DNA from: Macrocystis pyrifera
Taxonomy: Eukaryota > Sar > Phaeophyceae > Laminariales > Laminariaceae
Direction of reading: 5' to 3'
DNA length: 64,000 bases
NCBI GenBank assembly: GCA_031763025.1
Contig: JASSKH010000021.1
Coordinates: forward strand, 11,820,276 to 11,884,275
Part shown: piece by piece, positions 55,723-64,000 of the stretch
Numbering within the stretch: the stretch's first letter is position 1
Layout of the letters: each line of letters starts with the position of its first letter
Made by a program: the position numbers and the translations under genes
Notes under the pieces: generated by a model
Seen by the model: the letters and a program-made list of their open reading frames with translations, nothing else
The model's database searches: none
Told to the model about the DNA's origin: nothing

Positions 55723-56207
55723 AGAAGGGTAGCGGGCTTGAGCTGGTAGCGTTTGCAGATGCAGACTATGCCAACAAAGCCACTGACAGGAGGTCAGTTT
55801 CCGGTTGGGCCATCATGTGCGCTGGGGCGTGTGTGTGCTGGTTTTCTAGGACGCAGAAATGCGTCACACTCTCAACCACTGAGGCCGAATATGTAGCACT
55901 GGCAGACACCATCAAGGAGGCAATGTTCATGCGTTATGTATGGAGAAATATTATTGCGGGGTTTGGGGAGAGATGCATTACGGTTTTCGAGGATAACGAG
56001 GGGGCAAGGCACCTGGCACAAAATCCAGTGTGCACGTCGAATTAGAAGCACATCGACGTACGACACCACTTTTTGCGCGAGCTTATTTTTAAGGGGGAGT
56101 TTGTTATTACCCATGTAGAGTCGGAGAAAGAGCATGCAGACTTCTTGACAAAGCCGCTCAACAACACGGTGTTTCGTTACCACCGGGATTTTCTGATGAA
56201 TATTTGA
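55723..56207 (+). pseudogene. Copia RNase H and C-terminus
   Basis: After the shift near 55720 the reading is LVAFADADYANKATDRRSVS (first Asp), CVTLSTTEAEYVALADTIKE (Glu), TVFEDNEGARHLAQNPVCTS (Asp), then TAG at 56043-56045, KHIDVRHHFLRELIFKGEFV and HADFLTKPL. It ends in TGA at 56205. All catalytic acids are kept. In related elements the TAG position is usually Ser or Thr. Confidence 0.9.
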
Positions 56208-56852
56208 CGCGGTTTTTCCGAGGTGGAAAGTTTTATGTGATTTTTGAGTGAAGGATTTGGCTGAACTACGTATAAATCCGAAGATGCTGCCGTTTTTCCC
56301 TGGCTAATTCCGAGGATGATACCATTTCGTTCCTGGTGATGGATTTCGAGAGTTTTTGGTGTTTTCGAGTAGTCCCCACGTCAAATAAAATTCAAGTGAA
56401 GGAATGTATGCTATCTCGCATTACCGTCGCGATCTGTGTATCTATGGCGGGAGTAGGGGACAAGGGGAGACCCTTGTCCGGGTGAACGGGGTTCCTTGCG
56501 ATCTCTGGCATTTACTTTCTTGGCATAATTTTTATTTTGATGAGTATGACTACTGTGATATTTTATATGATTTGCATTAATTCCTCATGAAATAGAGGGA
56601 GATTTTTTTGGATAAGGTTGAAGAGAGACTATGAAGCGCCTGGGGGCGTGTGCGGTCCATAGAAAATGTTTTCTGAGTTGGAGAATTTGGATAGTATTTT
56701 GGAAATTGAGAGTTTGATTTTTGGTTCTGGAGTGAAATTATGTTTCTGAATTTCGTATGAGTTGGTCATAATATTGAGATGTTTCCACCCAGCGGAGTCG
56801 TACATTGTAGTGTACAGAGCTGGGGGGATATTAAAGTATGGTCATGTATAAT

Positions 56853-56864
56853 GAGCAGGGGGGA
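56853..56864 (+). other. Polypurine tract of the copia element
   Basis: GAGCAGGGGGGA lies directly before the 3' LTR, the usual primer site for plus-strand DNA synthesis. The same tract stands before the LTRs at 14657 and 40863. Confidence 0.7.
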
Positions 56865-57142
56865 TATTGATTGTGCTCAGAAACACGACTGAGACGTCAC
56901 ATCTAATATTAGGGAGTTCCATACATTGACATAGGATTATAGGAGAGGGATATTTAGTCGGATATTCGGGGGGATAAACGGGAGGTTTATTCCCGCGTCA
57001 TGTTGGATAATAACCTGCATACGATGCATGAGCTGTCACTCGACAGCTCGGATATAATATAAGAGGAGTTCCGTGTTACAGTCTGGAGTCAACCACGCGT
57101 TCCCGAGCAAGCTGCGCCTATACCTTTAGAAATCAATCAACA
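56865..57142 (+). repeat. 3' LTR of the full-length copia element
   Basis: 278 bp, about nine differences from the 5' LTR, followed by GGTTT. Confidence 0.92.
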
Positions 57143-57690
57143 GGTTTTCTATATCTTCTCGAGAATATATTTCACTATTGTCGTTTTCTACATGCACCTG
57201 CATTCCAGTGGGTACTTGACTCATCCAACGAACGTTTAGTGTACAATCTGATTGTTGGTACTGCTGTACGTAGTGACCAGCCGGACTAACAGTAACTGTT
57301 GGTGGTTTCCTCTGGAGGAGCCGACTATCCGAGTCGATGGGTTTCCGTACTGAGAAATTATTGTTGCATGCTGGCTACGTTGATTCATTTTGAGTTTGTC
57401 TATCGGGTTATGGGCGAGGGCATAAGTCGCCGAGGTTTTCTATATTGTTTCGAGAATATAGTGCACTAATTGTTTTCTACATGTACCTGCATTCCAGTGG
57501 GTACTTGACTTATCCAACGAACGAATAGTATACGATCTGATTGTTGCAACTGCTGTACGTAACCGTCAGTCGGACTATAATAACAGTTGGTCGTTTCCTC
57601 GGGAGGAGCCGACTATCCGAGTCGTTGGGTTTCCATATCTGGTAGAAAGAATTGCTGCATGCGGGCTACGTTAATTCATTTTTGGTGGGA
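57143..57690 (+). repeat. Diverged tandem duplication, unit about 290 bp
   Basis: Copies begin GGTTTTCTATAT at 57143 and 57434. Both contain TGCATTCCAGTGGGTACTTG, TCCAACGAACG, GATCTGATTGTTG or variant, and GGAGGAGCCGACTATCCGAG. The copia element is inserted at the very start of the first copy. Confidence 0.85.
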
Positions 57691-57869
57691 CCTTCTCGAC
57701 CGGACAGGGCTGAGTTAGCTCACTTCGCTCGACTGACTCAAGTCGGCAAGTAAGTTCGTTGGCCATCAGCTTGCATTACCAGCCGATACGACAAGTGAAT
57801 CAGTTAGTTAGCTACAGGTATCTGCAGACTAGGTAATAGTCGTGGAATCCTGCCGTTTCACAACCCCAT

Positions 57870-58165
57870 AGATCGGACGAGTTGAATGGCGCGGTATTAT
57901 TCAGAGGCTTGGTCACCCAAGACGACGTTATGACGTACGTAGTTACGATCCCGACCGGTATTATAGTAGGGAGAAAGACGGCAACACATTTTGGTTGAGA
58001 TACGCGGGAGATGGCAGGGAGTCGCAATTCAGTTATCTGGCCGAGGGGAGGAATCTTTCTCTGCCACTACTCAGAGAACGATAATAACACGCAATCCTAA
58101 AGACACGCAACCAAGAGGCGAATATGCAAGAACGCAATCTCAGCACAAGAACATACCAAAATAAC
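57870..58165 (+). repeat. Dispersed repeat R3, copy 2
   Basis: Diverged relative of 49960-50290 (TCTGGCCGAGGGGAGGAATC, CACTACTCAGAGAACG). Confidence 0.55.
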
Positions 58166-59077
58166 TGTATCATATATAGGAAGGGGGGAAGTATCGAGCG
58201 CCGGAAAGCACGTCCAGAAGAGGGAGGTTTGGTAGTATGTGTTGACGGGATGGGTATTTTCCCCCCTTCATGTTTATACTTTGCACACCTGGTTAATAAC
58301 CTAAAGGGTCTGGTACCTCTCTGTCTTGGACACAGTGGAAACAAAATTAAGCAACTTCAGTTTTTTCTTGACTAGAAGAGTGAGGTTTAACATTCTTAGC
58401 AGGATTAAACGTTCGTCCCACGATAGAAGTGCATCTCAAGCACCGGGGGCTCGCGACAGAAGAGGTGCACACCTCACCCAGTACTGAGATTTCGAGAAAC
58501 ATTTATTTACTTTCAACCCGATGGACAATCCCATGGCCCATTAATATGCATACCACGAGCTTTTCTCCCGACTACCAACAGTATTCCGACGACATTGGGC
58601 AGCGCCTTCGTTGGAGAGCTCCGTCAGTGCCAACGGGTTCTTCGGCTGTTCCACTACCGCGGTGCGCGTCGGTACCGACGCCAGTACACGGCACACCACT
58701 CTCTCACTAAAGTTCCATCATACTTCCATAGGTAGTTTCGTACCGACAGCTCATCTCGGGGTCGCCCGCTTACACCAGCAGGCAACCAGCCATCCCCCTG
58801 TTCTGAGTTATAGCTACTGTTAGTTGATTTACATCAAGCGCGCATTGCAAACTACCAAGCACCCAAGAACGATGCACCGCCAATTCTGAGCGATCCCATA
58901 ACGGATTTCGTGGGGTCAGAAGTACTACAAAACGATTGTTTGCTCCATCGCACGTACTCGACTTTAATGTCTTACATTTCTTACATAGGCTTCCTCTCAA
59001 AGCTGTCATTCTGAACAGAAGATACCCCTGAAATAACGCTACAGCAATTTTCGGAGTGCCTCGGGACGCCTCCGTAT
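58166..59077. other. No gene recognised
   Basis: Short frames on both strands without domain or splice support. Confidence 0.45.
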
Positions 59078-59174
59078 CTACAGGCGGGTGAACGGTTGAT
59101 AGAGGCGGCAGTCCTCGGGTATCATGGGCTTGAAATGCTCCAGCGTAGTCTTGATCCAGTTCTTGTCCATGCAC
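59078..59174 (-). CDS. Candidate last exon of an unrecognised gene
   Basis: On the minus strand a pyrimidine-rich acceptor (TATATTTTCTGCGCAG) is followed by a short, protein-like frame (MDKNWIKTTLEHFKPMIPED, then CRLYQPFTRL and TAG). Only about 32 residues are visible and no upstream exon was identified, so the gene is uncertain. Confidence 0.3.
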
Positions 59175-62100
59175 CTGCGCAGAAAATATAGATGGGCCCG
59201 TATGAGTGATCCCAGAAAAAAAACATGATTGCCGTGTAGCCCACCGAAAGGTGTAGTAAATAATCGTGTGCCTTGCTGCAAAAGCATAGGAATGTTGATG
59301 GAGGCCCCACCACTGACTGCCCCGAGAATTACGGGTTTTTTTTGCTTTCAATTCTCCTGCAGGTGTCACAACCGAAGATCACGACACTTGCACTTCTGGG
59401 TCGTGTGTCAAATTAAACTAGGCTGTGTCGCCCAAGGGTAGCAGAATTGCGAGCAATGCAACGGTGTGGGGGTGTCATATTTCTAGTGATCCTTTTGTTA
59501 GAAGCTCAGTATTTCTCCATAAGACGTCTGGAGACGCGACAAGACCAATCGTGTTGTGCTGTAGTCGTAACCCAATCGTACAGCAGGGGGGTTCATTTGA
59601 TAAGGTTATTCAGATGAGGTATTGCCGTTATATGCGTCAGGCTCTCGACCGAACCATCGCCGACTGCGGAATGATATCAGTGCTTGTGTCAGAACGAGCA
59701 AACAACGATGCTTTGCTTACTCATGAATTGATCAAACGCACGCGGATCTTCAGATAAGCTCCTACTTCAACTACTGTACGATGTGGACATATCATGGCCT
59801 TCAGGCGTAGCGGTCATTTGCCTGTAAATTTCTAACATTTTAGCTAAGCAAAGGGTGCCATGGTAAATTAACGTACAACAACGAGTTCATACATGAACTA
59901 TTGCCATACAACGACTTTGCATTGGTATAAAAACTATACCTTGTCTGTCCTAATATCTTCAAAATTACAATGCGTTAAGGAATGTTAGGCCTTCCAACAC
60001 TGGGAGACGATGTGCGAGTCAGGTATTGTCCAACCCGCATGTATCTGGAGATCATCGTAAGGATCTCCCATGGAAATTTCACCAGTTCATCCGGCCACCC
60101 AAAAAGATCGTCTTCTAGATCAACTATTAATTGAAATGTAAAAGGCATTCTTTCTGGACTTCGAAGCCCAGAAATCAGAACATTCTATCATGGGACAGGA
60201 AATCATCCAGATGTTTGGTCCCAGTTCCGAGCCGGGGCAAAACAATCAGCGAATCCTCCCAGAACTGAGCCCAGTTATACGCGTTCTCTCGCAACTGAGA
60301 GTTACCCGAATTTTGGGTACTATCACTACAGCAGCATCACTACCGCCCATCTGCCGAGTATATCCGTCACCAACGCCAAGGTATCAGCCCTTCGGCGAGC
60401 TGTACCTACGAGCTACGGCTCTCCTGTATGACGATATGGCTTCTCCCTCACATAGAAGCGATCGCAGCACAGCAATGGCAACGGCAGCGGCGATGTCGAT
60501 TCGATGTCGCAGCAGCAGCAGTGGCAATTCGACGTCACCGGCGGAAATCAACCCTGACTTGGGTACCATGACCAGGCTCGCGGCATCGCGGCGGCTGAAA
60601 TTTCTATTCCTTTTTTACACAAGCAAGACCATCCAATGTTATCTAAAGCCAGTTTCTGAAAACAGAAGCCATACTATATGGTCCGTATGTCTCATGCACG
60701 TATTTCTGGAGGCTCAAAACTAGAAAGCATTTGCCCGGAATCGCGGCTCAAACATTTCCCATAAACGTTGGTCTTATCGTACAACTGTGGTATCAGGTGT
60801 CCTGCGATAAACTAGTAGAATCTCGGTACAACCCTTCGTCCACGAACGAACTATCATTGGAGACATTGCCCCGGGACCATCTCATTGCAGACAAGATGGG
60901 TTGCGCGTGTCTCACTCATATCTCGTTCCGGCCTCGCCCTCGAACCTGCATCCCAACACCCTGGCGTGGACCCAGAACTGGCGAGGACCCACGCTATGTA
61001 CGCACACAAGAAAGAAACTGTTGCAGCCTTCAAGTCGAACCTGAGTTCACAAAGAAATAGTCGTCGACGGCAGATCACTTGGGTGTATTGAAATACTCAG
61101 GATTACAATTCACCCGCGCGTGTTCGGTCGATGCTCTGTTAGTCCCACGACAAGTTCGCGTTCTCAACGATATTTTGTTCGAATGCTTTTCGCTTTGGTA
61201 GTGGCATCCTTGCACTTGCATTTTCATAAACGATTCCAAATGTCCAGTGTAGAAAAAAACAAAACCGCCATCTGCGTGCGCTTGGAAGACATTGTAGAAA
61301 CGATGTCCATTTTTAGTGCCGAACGATTGTTGTGTTAGGCAGTGCGATCGTCGCCCAAGTTGCTCTTGCGTATGTTATATTTTATTTTTGATGGCTCTGG
61401 AAAACAACTTGGCCAATGGTCCTTTGAGTCCGTACTGCCAATATAAGGAAATAGCGAACTACCGGAAAACATTTCACCACCATCCTCAAGTTGCCACCAA
61501 ACAGCATGGCTGATGATCACACTGCCGATCGATCACAACAGTAGTCGCCCAGGAGTAAGTTCTCAAGACCGTATCTACTTGTAGGAAGTGGGTTTCAGGA
61601 GTGTGTGCTGTTTCGAATTCCACTTTTTACCCATTCGGCATCGTTGGAAAAATTATGCAGGTAAATTGTTGTCTTAGTTCTTGCAATAGAGTATTTAATT
61701 CGAGTGTGTGCGAAAAAAAAACGTTTTCAGAAAACGTTGTTCTTTCCGCAAGAAAAAATAAATTCCTGTCCCACCATGCCTATGGTGTGTGTGCGGACGA
61801 GGTAACCAAACCCTGCAAGCGACGCCCCCTCTGTTGAGGAGGGAAGTGGGGATGTGCGGCAACGCGCAAAAAATAAAACACGAAAAACGAAAACAGCGTG
61901 CGAGTATCAACGGCAGCCCCGCAACGGCGTCGGCAGCAGGGTTGACTGCAGTACCACCACGGTCATCCCACGATCGCAAGCAGCAGCACATCAAGAGGCA
62001 GGTAGCTCGCGCTAGCCGTAGCCAGGGCCAGCATCTGCTCAAGCTACGAAAGTGAACAGCATCAGCACCAACACAAGCTTTAATTTTTTTGTTGTTGCTG

Positions 62101-62550
62101 TTGCTGCTGCTGCCGCTGCGCTCGGCATACGCGACACGCGCAACAGCGCCGGCGCGCTCCGCTCCGTCACCGCTGCTATTGCTGCTACCGCCGTATGGCG
62201 GAATTGAAATGATTCATGAGCTTTCATGCTGTCGCGCTTTACAAGCAAGGCGGTGCGAGCACGAGTATGAGTACGAGTCCTGTCGGGACGAGGCATCATC
62301 CACGACACCAAACGGGCGAGAGTAAAAGCGGGCCGCTGGCGGTCCGCTGGGACAATCCAACGTCGTTCGTGCGGGTTATACTCTAGCTACACGTCTTGAG
62401 CATATGTGCTCCCAGCGGTAGTCGTGTTGTGTACTGCATGGTGCGTTGAGGCCTGCAAGATGCTCGGTGTTTTCTAGACAATGATATGGAGACATAAAAA
62501 TTACCATACCTTTTAGTCGAATTCCTAATTTCGCATAAGTACGTTTTTTC
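59175..62550. other. No gene recognised; one long plus-strand frame
   Basis: The plus frame at 60190-60723 is open for 177 codons and is Ser/Thr/Arg-rich, but has no domain and no clear coding bias. A CTG/GCC-rich patch lies near 62090-62200. Nothing else is supported. Confidence 0.4.
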
Positions 62551-62557
62551 CATTTTC

Positions 62558-62927
62558 TTAAGCTTTTACCTCAACTCCTGCCTTCGGAAGTATAAAAACA
62601 CATTCGCAAACGCTAGGCACGACCCTCCTTGCCCGCCAAACGATAATCGCCACGATTCCACTCAAACGCATTTTGTCCCACCTTTGATGTAGGAGCTCGT
62701 AGGTAGCCAGCTCCTTAGATACCAACGGGAGTCCAAGGAGTCCCGATTCTTGCAATAGGCAGCAGAATTTGGCAGACACGAACTCGTGGAGCGCATTGTC
62801 GACGGTATTCACGCGGCTCGCGGCATTTTTCAGCTCCGGCGTGATGTGCTTTATTCCCTCATTGTGCTTGTGACCGTCGTTTTTTCGAGACACAGTGTAC
62901 TGCGCAGTATTGCGGCGATGGCCTTGT
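62558..62927 (-). CDS. Possible sulfotransferase gene, C-terminal exon
   Basis: Minus-strand frame after a possible acceptor (GTGTCAACTGCAG near 62928). The ordered part reads KHITPELKNAASRVNTVDNA, then LHEFVSAKFCCLLQESGLLG and KELATYELLHQRW, before a basic tail and stop at 62558. The N-T-V-D-x-A-L-x-E-F pattern resembles the end of membrane-bound carbohydrate sulfotransferases, which brown algae use to sulfate cell-wall polysaccharides. No PAPS-binding motif is in view, so the call is tentative. The frame is also open upstream to 63019. Confidence 0.3.
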
Positions 62928-63256
62928 TCTGCTGCAGTTGACACCTTGGAATCTAGTTGACAGCCACACAAGCAGTGCGCAGGCGGCTTGTAAGAAGGAC
63001 GTTTTACAATGGGAGACATGCTACGGAAGATATTTGGTCAAAGTTCCCACGAGCGCAAATAAAACTCGGGAAGAATTCCGCTCAGTTGGGTCCAAAGAGT
63101 AGCACCCTCATAGCGATGCAACCCCTAGCAGATAACACGGTGCACATACGTTTGCTTGAAGAGGTCATTCGACGAAGCGCAATGTGCGTACGAACGCAGG
63201 CAAAGGATCAGTCTACGTAGAGTAAGCCTAGAACATATCACATAACATAACTTACC

Positions 63257-63352
63257 GGATTGAGCGGGTGCAACCGGGAAAAACTCCACGGTGGGCCGTA
63301 CCCACGGCAACGTCTCGAATAGCAGAAGAACGGACGACTCCCATACCTCCCT
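63257..63352 (-). CDS. Candidate middle exon of the right-edge gene
   Basis: On the minus strand, TGTCTGGAATGCAG may be an acceptor and CAATCCG|GTAAGTTATG is a canonical donor. The phase is undecided: one frame reads EVWESSVLLLFETLPWVRPT. It lies between the two better exon candidates on the same strand. Confidence 0.3.
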
Positions 63353-63745
63353 GCATTCCAGACAATCCGGAGTAGTAGCACGGTGAGCACGGACATAATT
63401 GATAGGGCGCAGCCGATTGTCGCCCACGGATCAGCAATACGGATAGGGTTGCGACTAAACACCGCGTACGCCAACGGCTATCGAAGCAAGCGGGAAGTTA
63501 AGGGTTTCACATTACTCGGGCCTATAACAAAGGCAATTCATACACCACTATTTATGCCTACACTTGAGTTCAGCGCATTCAACTATATGCATACAAGATG
63601 AATATAGCACGGGGAAAAAGTCATACACGAAACATACGAAACACTCTTGAATTAACTTGAAGGGATGCACGGCATGCAAGTCATACTGAACTAGTTTGTG
63701 GCTGTAACCTGTCATATCTTCGAGGTACAACAGCGCTTAAGATAC

Positions 63746-63940
63746 TCGCGTCATTAAGATGAAGTTTATGTTGCACGCCCTTGCCAAGACGGACTCTAGC
63801 GTTTCAGCGCAATCCTCAGAGCCTTCCTCCATGCACACGCGTACGTCGTCGTCGTACGGATGGTGCCCAGAAAACATCCTAGATGCGATATTCTGGAAGC
63901 GCGAAAGTCTCGTCATCTCCAAGAAGCACTCCTCATAGTC
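63746..63940 (-). CDS. Possible sulfotransferase gene, internal exon
   Basis: Exactly 65 codons between a strong acceptor (TTTTTCACACTACCTCAG) and a GT donor (CGCGA|GTATCT), phase 0 at both ends. The reading is DYEECFLEMTRLSRFQNIAS, then RMFSGHHPYDDDVRVCMEEG and LARACNINFILMTR. N-x-x-S/T-R-x-x-S/L-G followed by an acidic helix and a hydrophobic strand is the layout after the substrate helix in sulfotransferases. The 5' exons with the PAPS site would lie beyond the window. The frame also stays open to the window edge at 64000. Confidence 0.4.
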
Positions 63941-64000
63941 CTGAGGTAGTGTGAAAAACAACGCAGCAAACAAACCAATATTCAGTAAAATACGAAGTGC

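Larger units (their letters stand above)
50462..57142 (+). mobile_element. Full-length Ty1/copia retrotransposon (278-bp LTR subfamily)
   Basis: Two 278-bp LTRs (50462-50739, 56865-57142) are flanked on both outer sides by GGTTT (50457-50461, 57143-57147), a clean 5-bp target duplication. The order gag, protease, integrase, RT, RNase H is that of Ty1/copia. LTRs differ at about 9 of 278 positions, roughly 3 percent. The gag-pol reading uses one frame to about 52725, then changes frame near 52725 (a C run), between about 53950 and 54560 (Pro-rich linker), and near 55720. TAG codons stand at 51964, 54790, 55111 and 56043. The element is therefore full length but not functional as read. Confidence 0.92.

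Noticed and set aside
60190..60723. 177-codon gene
   Set aside because: Long open frame, but composition is biased, no family is recognised and no neighbouring exon was found; kept only as a note in the gap entry.
1..64000. Bacterial or organellar origin
   Set aside because: No operons or ribosome-binding pattern, many LTR and SINE structures, GT-AG introns and telomere-type repeats.

Overview
The window looks like repeat-dense nuclear DNA from a large eukaryotic genome. The evidence is GT-AG introns, LTR retrotransposons with target-site duplications, LINE, SINE and MITE remnants, interstitial TTAGGG repeats, CAG/CTG triplet runs, and no bacterial operons. A stramenopile, most likely a brown alga, fits best: TTAGGG telomere-type repeats, a secreted beta-helix protein, a chromovirus, copia elements with glutamine-rich Gag, a LINE whose C-terminal region resembles brown-algal LINEs as I recall them, and a possible sulfotransferase. 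No marker gene proves this. All coordinates were counted by hand and repeat edges may be off by a few bases.

Layout. 1-6.3 kb: a decayed Ty3/gypsy chromovirus on the minus strand (protease, RT, RNase H, integrase, chromodomain), with a tRNA-like cloverleaf beside it. 6.35-13.5 kb: a young non-autonomous LTR element (two nearly identical 564-bp LTRs, 4-bp target duplication) whose 6-kb interior holds only tandem repeats. 13.9-14.9 kb: 3' end of a copia element with its LTR. 15-26 kb: MITEs, a foldback element with a telomeric loop upstream of a beta-helix protein gene, and three copies of a tRNA-derived SINE. 26.7-28.7 kb: an unusual array of roughly 42-bp degenerate repeats in three blocks of alternating orientation. 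29.4-35 kb: the most gene-like part, unrecognised spliced exons with matching phases, interrupted by in-frame TAG codons. 37.4-41.1 kb: an internally deleted copia element (5-bp target duplication). 42-48 kb: LINE 3' remnant and a copia gag-protease fragment, the latter inside a 420-bp inverted repeat. 49-50 kb: a tyrosine recombinase remnant. 50.46-57.14 kb: a complete-length copia element with two 278-bp LTRs, 5-bp target duplication and a recognisable gag-pol broken by frameshifts and TAG codons. 57-64 kb: sparse repeats and, at the right edge on the minus strand, exons of a gene that may be a sulfotransferase.

How the parts relate: almost everything is mobile DNA in different stages of decay. 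Two copia LTR subfamilies (266 and 278 bp) coexist; the 266-bp subfamily carries an extra block of about 500 bp containing a tRNA-like sequence. The 6.35-13.5 kb element has no visible polymerase, so it must have been copied by enzymes supplied elsewhere. Host genes are few: the beta-helix protein, the 29-35 kb exons and the right-edge exons.
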